Assembly (NCBI GenBank): GCA_016186855.1
Contig: JACPKT010000110.1
Span: forward strand, 1 to 5,026
Reading direction: 5' to 3'
DNA length: 5,026 nucleotides
Source: Candidatus Iainarchaeum sp.
GTDB lineage: Archaea; Iainarchaeota; Iainarchaeia; Iainarchaeales; GW2011-AR10
Positions within the stretch are counted from its first letter, which is position 1. Each line of letters starts with the position of its first letter. Shown here piece after piece: positions 1 to 4,463 of this stretch. The notes under the pieces were generated by a model that saw only the letters and a program-made list of their open reading frames with translations, searched no databases and was not told the DNA's origin. The translations under genes were made by a program, and so were the position numbers.

Positions 1-150
1 AACCCGGTCAAAGAATGGGTCGCTCCTGCAGGCAGGTTTGCCACTTTTGGAACCGCTTCCTACATGGCTGCCGCCCTCGTGCTCTTCTGCTTGTCCTTCA
101 CTGTGTTCTTCGTGCGCCATGAAAAAACCTTTGTTGGAGTGTTTTTTTAA
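1..150 (+). CDS. C-terminal fragment of a probable membrane protein (5' end outside window)
   Basis: Frame 1 is open from the window edge to a TAA at 148-150 and gives 49 residues. Residues about 20-38 (MAAALVLFCLSFTVFFV) form one hydrophobic stretch long enough for a membrane helix. It is followed by R-H-E-K and a short hydrophobic tail, so the protein would end just after a membrane segment with positive charges next to it. Codons here prefer C or G at the third position (ctc, ttc, tgc, gtg, gcc) more than the neighbouring genes do. No family is recognisable from so short a piece. Other frames are also open for part of this stretch, including a His/Glu-rich minus-strand frame starting near 122, so the reading frame is likely but not certain. 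Confidence 0.5.
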   Translation, partial: NPVKEWVAPAGRFATFGTASYMAAALVLFCLSFTVFFVRHEKTFVGVFF

Positions 151-290
151 GGGTTTCAGTTTTGTTTAGGGGGCTACTATTAGTTCTGGAATTTTTGGGA
201 AAATTGTCTTTAGCCATCGGGGCTGCACGGTTTGAAGTTTTTTTTAACGTTTTTGCCAAGAGTGGGTTTCCACTGAAACCTATTTAATTA
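151..290. other. Candidate replication origin region with origin-recognition-box-like elements
   Basis: This noncoding stretch directly precedes the initiator gene orc1/cdc6, the usual place for an archaeal oriC. At 265-280 lies the perfect dyad GGTTTC-CACT-GAAACC. Its minus strand contains TTTCAGTGGAAAC, which matches the mini-ORB core TTCCAGTGGAAAC at 12 of 13 bases. At 152-160 the first nine bases of that element (GGTTTCAGT) recur on the plus strand, so the two copies face each other. The left copy is followed by GGGGG at 169-173, resembling the G-string of a full ORB. Between them are an AT-only dyad (AATTTT at 190-195, AAAATT at 200-205) and a T8 run at 238-245 that could serve as an unwinding element. 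The matches and layout are seen directly; origin function is inferred. Confidence 0.42.
265..290 (+). promoter_or_regulatory. orc1/cdc6 promoter overlapped by an Orc1-box-like dyad
   Basis: The AT-rich element TATTTAATTA at 281-290 is a plausible archaeal TATA box. The GAAACC arm of the dyad (275-280) sits exactly where a BRE would lie. A start site about 25 bases downstream would fall near 310-315, leaving a leader of about ten bases before the GTG at 324. Initiator bound at the dyad would block TBP/TFB, so autoregulation of orc1 is a reasonable inference. Confidence 0.5.
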
Positions 291-323
291 AGTTTTAACT
301 ATTGTTTTTTTTGGTGTTTTTTT

Positions 324-1454
324 GTGCCAAAGAACGTGTTTGAGCGTGCGGTTAAAGAGCGCGTGATTTTTAAGGATGAGGCGTTTCTTTACCCGGAGTT
401 TGTGCCCGAGCGCCTGCCGCACCGGGAAAAAGAAATTGATGCGCTTGTTTTTGCCTTTGACCCGGTTCTTAAAGGAAAACGGCCTCAGAACGTTTTTCTT
501 GCTGGCCCAACCGGCTGCGGTAAAACTGCTGTTGCAAAATTTGTTTTAAAGGAACTGGAAGAGTTCACTGACCGCGCCAAAAGCGTATACATCAATTGTT
601 TTGAGTACAATTCTCGCCATTCTGTTCTGTCAAAAATAACCAATTTCATCGGAGCGCCTGCGCCGCGCAGGGGAATTGCAACTGACGAAATTTACTCCCA
701 GTTTTTGGATGCAATGAAAAGAATTGATTTTACTCCAATAATTGTTTTGGACGAGGTTGACCAGCTGGTTTTTTCCGAGGACGGCTCAAAGCTCTTGTAT
801 GACATTTTGAGGGTCCACGAGCAGGAAAAAACAGTGCTTGGCCTTGGCCTTATTTCAAACAATTCCGAGTTAACGCTTTTGCTTGACTCAAGAATCAGAA
901 GCTCTTTGACAGAGGAGAGAATTTTGTTTGAAGGATACACTCCTGAACAATTGAAAGACATTCTTTTTTCGCGCGCACAGTATGCTTTTGCAAGTGGTGC
1001 TCTCAGCGAAGAGGTAATTGGTGTTGCCGCTGCTAACGCTGCGCGCTTGGGGGGCGATGCCCGCGTTGCAATTGAATCACTATTGAAAGCAGGCCGTGAG
1101 GCAGAGCGAGAAAATTCTGAAAAGGTTTTGTTAAAGCACCTGAAAAAAGCCTTTGAATCAGTGGATGCAGTTTCTCTTTTAAAAGGTTTAAAGCACTTGA
1201 ATGAAAATGAAAAACTGCTGCTTGGAGAAATAGCGCAAGCTGACGGAATCACTTCAGGGCAGGTTTTTGAGGCATTCAAAAAAAAATCAAAGTCGCCCCT
1301 GACAGAAAGAAGGCTTCGCGACCTGTTGAACGGCCTTGAAAAAAGAGATTTTGTTTCTTCAGAACAGCTTAGCTTGGGCAACAAGGGCAAAACCAGAAAA
1401 TACCATTGTAGGCTTCCACAAAAAATGGTGTTAAAAGAGCTTTCCAGCAACTGA
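324..1454 (+). CDS. orc1/cdc6: Orc1/Cdc6 family replication initiator (AAA+ ATPase)
   Basis: This is the archaeal origin-binding initiator, which recognises origin boxes and helps load the MCM helicase. The 376 residues are near the usual family length of about 400. The N-terminus shows the family signature (IFKDEAFLYPEFVPERLPHR, about 15-34). The AAA+ core has Walker A GPTGCGKT (61-68), Walker B IIVLDEVDQL (139-148), sensor 1 around LISNN (176-180), the strand DSRIRSSLTEERILF (188-202), and a GGDAR sensor 2 (243-247). Residues about 295-370 form the C-terminal winged helix, with LTERRLRDLLNGLEKRDFV as its recognition region. The GTG at 324 is chosen because it places the conserved N-terminus correctly; a GGTG at 313-316 could act as a weak ribosome site. 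The stop codon lies inside a 12-bp palindrome. No catalytic residue appears to be missing, and this is the only initiator gene in the window. Confidence 0.96.
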   Translation: MPKNVFERAVKERVIFKDEAFLYPEFVPERLPHREKEIDALVFAFDPVLKGKRPQNVFLAGPTGCGKTAVAKFVLKELEEFTDRAKSVYINCFEYNSRHSVLSKITNFIGAPAPRRGIATDEIYSQFLDAMKRIDFTPIIVLDEVDQLVFSEDGSKLLYDILRVHEQEKTVLGLGLISNNSELTLLLDSRIRSSLTEERILFEGYTPEQLKDILFSRAQYAFASGALSEEVIGVAAANAARLGGDARVAIESLLKAGREAERENSEKVLLKHLKKAFESVDAVSLLKGLKHLNENEKLLLGEIAQADGITSGQVFEAFKKKSKSPLTERRLRDLLNGLEKRDFVSSEQLSLGNKGKTRKYHCRLPQKMVLKELSSN

Positions 1455-1497
1455 GGCCTCAGTTGGCACGGCGAATTGAGGCCCAGTTGGCACGGCG
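1452..1497. repeat. GC-rich tandem direct repeat beginning at the orc1 stop codon
   Basis: Two near-identical units lie at 1452-1473 (22 bases) and 1477-1497 (21 bases), separated by AAT. Each starts TGAGGCC and ends CAGTTGGCACGGCG; the only difference is an extra T in the first unit. The first unit contains the perfect palindrome CTGAGGCCTCAG (1451-1462), which includes the orc1 TGA. The second copy leads into a small hairpin, GGCAC (1489-1493) with GTGCC (1501-1505). The units are far more GC-rich than the surrounding DNA. Function is unknown; a protein-binding iteron or a replication or transcription barrier would fit. Confidence 0.75.
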
Positions 1498-1519
1498 CAT
1501 GTGCCCTCTCTTCGATGGG

Positions 1520-1554
1520 GGCGGTAATGCGTAGATTATTTTTGGCGGCAATAC
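1520..1554 (+). repeat. Pair of short imperfect direct repeats GGCGGYAATRC
   Basis: GGCGGTAATGC at 1520-1530 recurs as GGCGGCAATAC at 1544-1554, a match of 9 of 11 bases with starts 24 bases apart. The spacing is a little over two helical turns. The pair lies upstream of the dyad and TATA box that precede the small-gene pair, so it may hold two sites for one DNA-binding protein. Confidence 0.4.
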
Positions 1555-1557
1555 CTT

Positions 1558-1575
1558 ATAGCAAAAATTTGCTAT
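1558..1575. promoter_or_regulatory. Operator-like inverted repeat upstream of the small-gene promoter
   Basis: ATAGCAAA at 1558-1565 and TTTGCTAT at 1568-1575 form a perfect 8-bp inverted repeat with a 2-bp centre, the symmetry expected of a site for a dimeric helix-turn-helix regulator. It ends about 16 bases before the TATA box at 1591, a position suited to an activator or to a repressor that blocks TFB. The regulator is not identifiable from this window. Confidence 0.5.
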
Positions 1576-1583
1576 TGTACTGA

Positions 1584-1600
1584 AGCAAACCTATAAAAAC
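1584..1600 (+). promoter_or_regulatory. Archaeal BRE/TATA promoter of the small-gene pair
   Basis: CTATAAAAAC at 1591-1600 is close to a textbook archaeal TATA box, and the preceding AGCAAAC (1584-1590) suits a BRE. A start about 25 bases downstream, near 1620-1625, would leave a leader of roughly 20 bases before the ATG at 1643. Confidence 0.65.
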
Positions 1601-1642
1601 ACTAAAAAGGTTACTATTTTTGGAGCGCAAAAAGGGAACTGC

Positions 1643-2029
1643 ATGGCCAAAAAAAAGTCGCTTAAAAAAAAGAGAATCTCCAAGAAAAGTCTTTCAAAAA
1701 AACCAATGAAAGGTCTGATTACAAAAAAAATCGATGAAATTGTTTCAGACCTTTCAGAAAATCGTGCGGAGCACTCCAAGGGATTTAATTTGCTTGTTGA
1801 AGATCTTTTGCACTCAGGCTCTGCAGAGAAAAGCGGTGCCTGCGATGAGGAAATTGCAGTCGGTCTTGCGGCCCTTTACTTTAGAGAAATTGCACGGCTT
1901 GGTTTCAAGCGCTCTCTTGAAATTGACGACGTAATCAATGCTTATTTTTATGCTCTTGCAAGACTTTCAAGAAAGGATTTTGAGTCAAGGGAAATAATGG
2001 AAGTGATTAAGAGGGCCAAAAGCTATTGA
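1643..2029 (+). CDS. Small protein with lysine-rich tail and duplicated domain, function unknown
   Basis: The 128 residues fall into three parts. Residues 1-29 are extremely basic (MAKKKSLKKKRISKK and onward), like a disordered nucleic-acid-binding tail. Residues 30-65 are mixed and mostly charged. Residues 68-113 form a compact, probably helical block containing LYFREIARLGF and DDVINAYFYALARL. That block is shared with the next gene, with about 16 identities in 45 aligned positions including DEE, YF, D-x-x-IN and YFY, so the pair probably arose by tandem duplication. There is no signal peptide or membrane segment. The ATG at 1643 follows a strong TATA box; only a weak purine stretch (AAAAAGGGA) could act as a ribosome site. 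I do not recognise the family. The tail suggests DNA or RNA binding, which is inference only. Confidence 0.82.
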   Translation: MAKKKSLKKKRISKKSLSKKPMKGLITKKIDEIVSDLSENRAEHSKGFNLLVEDLLHSGSAEKSGACDEEIAVGLAALYFREIARLGFKRSLEIDDVINAYFYALARLSRKDFESREIMEVIKRAKSY

Positions 2030-2037
2030 GGGTTAAT

Positions 2038-2310
2038 ATGAAACACACGTTGTCGGATGAAGAGGTCGCGCTGCGAATTGTTGAAATTTATTTTGAAGAA
2101 GTTGCAAAAAGGCGCGACAAAGCAGTGGATTTTGACTCAATGATTAACACTTATTTTTACGTGTGCGAAAAAATGAAGAAAAAAGAAGAACTGCTTGCAT
2201 CAATGAAAAACAAGGTTGCAGTTGAAGAAAAAAAACTTTTGACCATGCACAAGGAAGAAATAATTCCAGCGGTTGAAGAATTAAAAGAAAAAATCCCTGA
2301 AAAATTCTGA
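2038..2310 (+). CDS. Small paralogue of the preceding gene with a coiled-coil-like tail, function unknown
   Basis: From the ATG at 2038 the product has 90 residues. Residues 7-50 repeat the block of the upstream gene: DEEVALRIVEIYFEEVAK, then DFDSMINTYFYVCEKMKKKE. This copy lacks the lysine-rich tail and instead continues into a highly charged helical segment (about 43-90) rich in E and K that may form a coiled coil. An in-frame TTG at 2026 overlaps the previous stop. The ATG is preferred because GAGGG at 2028-2032 is a good ribosome site five bases before it and overlaps the upstream gene's stop codon, pointing to coupled translation. The 8-base gap implies one transcript and perhaps a joint complex. 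The function is not known to me. Confidence 0.8.
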   Translation: MKHTLSDEEVALRIVEIYFEEVAKRRDKAVDFDSMINTYFYVCEKMKKKEELLASMKNKVAVEEKKLLTMHKEEIIPAVEELKEKIPEKF

Positions 2311-2329
2311 AAAAAACGGTTTTTTTTTT
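2311..2329. terminator. Bidirectional T-rich terminator between convergent genes
   Basis: Right after the TGA at 2308-2310 comes A6 (2311-2316), CGG and a run of ten T (2320-2329). Archaeal RNA polymerase terminates at T-tracts on the non-template strand. The T10 run serves the plus-strand pair, and the A6 run reads as T6 for the minus-strand gene that ends at 2328. The A and T runs could also pair as a weak hairpin. Confidence 0.6.
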
Positions 2330-2687
2330 AAAACAGGTTTTGTCTGTGCCTTCTGCCCCTTCTTGCGGTAGAAGAAGGGTTTTGTCTTTCAACAATGTCT
2401 TTTGCCGCTCCAATGTGTTCTCGTGCAGTTTCTCTTGCATTTAATGCTGCGCTTAGTGCATTTTTAGTTAATCTAATGAGTCTTCTTGAAGCCCTTTGGG
2501 TGCTTCGTACTTTTTGCGCGGATGGTCTTTTTCCGCTGCTAAAAAGTGACTTTGTGCTTGCAACAATGTCTGTGGCATATGTTTCAGCTGCTTTCTTGTG
2601 CAGTGCTGAAGAATTTTTCCATGCCCTTGCTTGGTTAATGTGATCTCTTGCAGCTGGAGAAATTCTTCTTCTAGTTGGTTTTGCCAT
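2328..2687 (-). CDS. Small, very basic protein of unknown function
   Basis: The 119 residues contain many Arg and Lys spread along the length, with Ala and Ser as the other common residues. It starts MAKPTRRRISPAARDHINQA and ends in a strongly basic RRGRRHRQ. No membrane segment, cysteine or catalytic motif is visible; the middle (about 55-100) is probably helical. Two stretches look vaguely alike (around TDIVAST at 39-45 and KDIVERQ at 96-102), a weak hint of internal duplication. Codons are natural for the neighbourhood (AGA, GCA, GAA, AAA), whereas the opposite plus-strand frame gives an implausible hydrophobic protein, so this strand is preferred. The ATG lies 33 bases after the GTPase stop, so the genes could share a transcript, but it also has its own TATA-like element. 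A nucleoid or RNA-binding role is inferred from charge alone. It does not look like an archaeal histone or Alba. Confidence 0.72.
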   Translation of the reverse strand: MAKPTRRRISPAARDHINQARAWKNSSALHKKAAETYATDIVASTKSLFSSGKRPSAQKVRSTQRASRRLIRLTKNALSAALNARETAREHIGAAKDIVERQNPSSTARRGRRHRQNLF

Positions 2688-2710
2688 GCTTTATAAAAAT
2701 CTCTTTTGTT

Positions 2711-2720
2711 GTTTTAAAAT
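2711..2720 (-). promoter_or_regulatory. TATA-like element for the basic-protein gene
   Basis: Read on the minus strand this is ATTTTAAAAC, centred about 29 bases before the ATG of the basic-protein gene. Transcription would then begin at or next to the start codon, giving a leaderless mRNA, which is common in archaea. The element lies immediately after the GTPase stop codon. Confidence 0.4.
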
Positions 2721-3911
2721 CTATCCCTTGAAAACTATTTCTATCGCGTCCCTGTGTTTGAGTTTGTGCTCTTTTCCTACGACCATTTTTGTTTTGGAGT
2801 CGATTGCGCGGATAAAGCCTTTTCCGATGTCTGTGTGGAGCCTGAACGCAAAATCCAGTGCAGTGGATTCGGGCGGCAGCAGGTAGCAGTCCGGGATGTA
2901 GTTTCCGTGCTGGTCCTGCAGTTTTGAGCCGGCAGGGAAAACAGCTATGAATTTCAGCACTTCGAAAACCGCTGCGTCAAGCATATGTTGCACGCCCGTT
3001 GACTCGTGCTTTTCCAAAACATTTGTTTTGATGTATTCAAGCCCTTTTTTTTGCTTTTCATCCAGTTCTTTTAATTGTCTGAAACTGTCTGAGCCAGGCA
3101 TATAATCTATTGCGTTTTCTTTTGCGGCCTTTTTCAGAGCCAGTTCGGATATTGCACTGCACCCGAAAACAGGCAGGTGTGGGAATTTTTCCTTTATGCG
3201 TCCGACGTTTTTCTGTGCGCCCTCCAAGTCAATTTTGTTTGCAGCAATCACAATGGGCTTTGAGGCCTGTCTGAGATTTGTTGCAAACGTTTCCTTGTCC
3301 TCTTCGCTCCACTGGAACAGTTTTTTTTCAAGCAGGCCGCTTTTGTTCAGCGCGGTTTCAATTGTTTTTTGTGTTGCTCCAATGCCTGAAAGGTTTTGCT
3401 GCATTGTTTCTAACAGTTTTGCCTTTGAGTCAACTGAAAGCTTTCCGAACTTCACCCAGTTTTTTTTAATTATTCCAAAAAACCATGCGTCAATTTCTTT
3501 TTCCAAAAACTCGACAAAATTGACGGGGTCAAATTTTTCGGCACCCACACTTTCCCCTTTTTCGTTTGTGCCACCGCTTGCATCCACTACATGGATAAGG
3601 CAGTCAGCGCGGCTCAAATCGCTTAGGAACTGGTTTCCCATTCCTTTTCCTTCGCTTGCGCCGGGAACAAGCCCTGCCACATCAATTATTTCTATTGGCA
3701 CAAACCGGGTGCCGTTTTTGCAGTATCCTGTGCGTGGATTGCACTGCACTCCAAATTCTCGATCAATGCATTTAACGCGCACAAAACCTATTCCCTTGTT
3801 TGGCTCAATTGTGGTGAAAGGGTAAGACGCCATCGGGGCGTTTAAAAGCGTTGCTGCATTGAAAAAAGTGCTTTTGCCACTTGAAGGGGCACCCACTAGG
3901 CCAATCTGCAT
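2721..3911 (-). CDS. Ygr210-type Obg/YchF-related GTPase with TGS domain
   Basis: This is a 396-residue translation-associated P-loop GTPase of the Obg/YchF superfamily, full length for the group. The G1 loop is GAPSSGKS (7-14), where bacterial YchF usually has GxPNVGKS. Switch I is YPFTTIEPNKG (30-40), G3 is DVAGLVPGA (77-85), G4 is NKID (225-228) and G5 is CSA (251-253). NKID predicts guanine specificity, unlike the altered G4 that gives bacterial YchF/OLA1 ATP preference. Between switch I and G3 the motif CNPRTGYCKNGTRFVP (57-72) and later HVVDASGGT (107-115) are typical of the archaeal/fungal Ygr210 branch. Residues about 325-394 (VFPAGSKLQDQHGNYIPDCYLL to the end) form the C-terminal TGS domain, thought to contact the ribosome or RNA. 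No Shine-Dalgarno site precedes the ATG; the transcript probably has a short leader. Confidence 0.93.
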   Translation of the reverse strand: MQIGLVGAPSSGKSTFFNAATLLNAPMASYPFTTIEPNKGIGFVRVKCIDREFGVQCNPRTGYCKNGTRFVPIEIIDVAGLVPGASEGKGMGNQFLSDLSRADCLIHVVDASGGTNEKGESVGAEKFDPVNFVEFLEKEIDAWFFGIIKKNWVKFGKLSVDSKAKLLETMQQNLSGIGATQKTIETALNKSGLLEKKLFQWSEEDKETFATNLRQASKPIVIAANKIDLEGAQKNVGRIKEKFPHLPVFGCSAISELALKKAAKENAIDYMPGSDSFRQLKELDEKQKKGLEYIKTNVLEKHESTGVQHMLDAAVFEVLKFIAVFPAGSKLQDQHGNYIPDCYLLPPESTALDFAFRLHTDIGKGFIRAIDSKTKMVVGKEHKLKHRDAIEIVFKG

Positions 3912-3921
3912 TTTTGAATCA

Positions 3922-3935
3922 AAAAGAATTCTTTT
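3922..3935. promoter_or_regulatory. 14-bp palindrome in the GTPase gene leader
   Basis: AAAAGAATTCTTTT is a perfect palindrome ending 10 bases before the GTPase start codon and lying where its transcript should begin. It could be an operator, but A/T-rich palindromes of this kind also occur by chance. Confidence 0.3.
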
Positions 3936-3943
3936 GGAGTAGT

Positions 3944-3957
3944 TCTTTAAGTATAAC
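3944..3957. promoter_or_regulatory. Shared TATA-like element between tRNA-Gly and the GTPase gene
   Basis: TCTTTAAGTATAAC at 3944-3957 is centred about 27 bases before the tRNA 5' end and about 39 bases before the GTPase start codon. TTTAAGTATA on the plus strand and TATACTTAAA on the minus strand both resemble TATA boxes. One element, or two overlapping ones, may therefore fire divergently for a tRNA and a translation GTPase. Confidence 0.42.
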
Positions 3958-3977
3958 TACAATAAAAGTCATTTAAA

Positions 3978-4049
3978 GCAGCTATAGGATAGAGGCTATT
4001 CTACGGGCTTCCCAAGCCCGTGGCGCGGGTTCGAGTCCCGCTGGCTGCA
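3978..4049 (+). tRNA. tRNA-Gly (anticodon CCC)
   Basis: The 72-nt cloverleaf folds fully. The acceptor stem is GCAGCTA (3978-3984) with TGGCTGC (4042-4048), seven pairs with one G-T wobble. The anticodon stem is CGGGC/GCCCG (4004-4008 and 4016-4020), with loop TTCCCAA and anticodon CCC at 4011-4013, which reads GGG glycine codons. The T-arm is GCGGG-TTCGAGT-CCCGC (4025-4041). The D-arm is weak, with three pairs and a T-T apposition, but keeps A14, G18G19 and A21. The discriminator is A (4049), and CCA is not encoded, so it must be added after transcription. No intron is present. The gene diverges from the GTPase gene and shares its promoter region. Confidence 0.96.
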
Positions 4050-4051
4050 TT

Positions 4052-4100
4052 GAGCCCTTGCGCGGGCTCGCGACGCGTATAGTGCCATTTTCAACGGCAC
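4052..4100 (+). terminator. Two hairpins downstream of tRNA-Gly
   Basis: GAGCCC (4052-4057) pairs with GGGCTC (4064-4069) around a 6-base loop, starting three bases after the tRNA. A second stem, GTGCC (4082-4086) with GGCAC (4096-4100), has a 9-base loop. They may mark the tRNA 3' end or stop transcription. No long T-run follows either one, so a terminator role is uncertain. Confidence 0.38.
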
Positions 4101-4141
4101 GTTATTACAAAGGCTTGAAGAGAGTGTCGCATATTATACAG

Positions 4142-4210
4142 ATGTTTGATTATCCATTATTTTGTAAAAAAATTACGCTGCCAAATTTGCGATTAAACGC
4201 ATTTTTATGA
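4142..4210 (+). other. Short open frame overlapping the next start codon (ATGA)
   Basis: An ATG at 4142 opens 22 codons (MFDYPLFCKKITLPNLRLNAFL) ending in a TGA at 4208-4210 that overlaps the ATG of the next gene as ATGA. This is the arrangement used for translational coupling. It could be a leader peptide, the remnant of the N-terminus of the methyltransferase-like protein, or chance. The rest of the gap 4101-4206 is AT-rich, with possible TATA elements at 4129-4138 and 4162-4174 and nothing else I can support. Confidence 0.22.
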
Positions 4211-4458
4211 CAGATTCAATTCTCAAAAACTGGGTTTTTCAAAAAATCAAGGAAAAACTTTTGCCGGGAGGGATTATTAGAATTGTTTGTCCTCCAGAGC
4301 AAGGTGCAATGCTTGCAGGACTTTTGGGGAAAACCGGTTTTGTGTCAATCCGCTTGAGGAAAATGGCTCAACAAGATGTTGTAACAATATATGATAACTT
4401 TTTGTTTAATCTGGGTCAGCCCCCAACGATAATTATTGCACGAAAGCCAAGAGAGTAG
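4207..4458 (+). CDS. Short protein resembling the C-terminal half of a class I methyltransferase
   Basis: The 83 residues contain IKEKLLPGGIIRIVCP (14-29), like the conserved L-x-PGG-x-hhI segment after the SAM-binding half of class I methyltransferases. A second helix and GF (LAGLLGKTGF, 36-45) and two strand-like stretches (VVTIYDNF and PTIIIARKP) follow in the order expected of the C-terminal half of that Rossmann fold. The glycine-rich SAM-binding motif I is absent. An in-frame stop at 4165-4167 prevents upstream extension, and the gap back to the tRNA is too short for the missing half. It is therefore either a truncated, probably inactive remnant or a small protein kept for another role. 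The frame is intact and ends five bases before the CoA-binding gene, which supports expression as an operon. The family assignment is by pattern only. Confidence 0.62.
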   Translation: MTDSILKNWVFQKIKEKLLPGGIIRIVCPPEQGAMLAGLLGKTGFVSIRLRKMAQQDVVTIYDNFLFNLGQPPTIIIARKPRE

Positions 4459-4463
4459 TCTGC

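Noticed and set aside
692..1450. Long minus-strand open frame opposite orc1
   Set aside because: It is Ser/Phe/Cys-rich with no recognisable motifs, and it lies entirely antisense to the unmistakable Orc1/Cdc6 gene.
2395..2643. Plus-strand open frame giving an 82-residue hydrophobic protein
   Set aside because: It is the shadow of the minus-strand basic gene, whose codon use, ATG, stop and promoter spacing are all better.
3305..3317. Ten-base match to the ORB core (TCCACTGGAA at 3308-3317) inside the GTPase gene
   Set aside because: It encodes the F-Q-W-S segment of the GTPase, lacks a convincing G-string and dyad partner, and is far from the initiator gene; most likely chance. Genome-wide counting of the 10-mer would settle it.
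3196..3825. Long plus-strand open frame opposite the GTPase
   Set aside because: It is an antisense shadow; the GTPase motifs on the minus strand are complete.
3978..4206. tRNA-Gly as an integration site
   Set aside because: I looked for a second copy of the tRNA 3' end, an integrase or mobile-element genes within the window and found none; only the truncated-looking gene hints at rearrangement.
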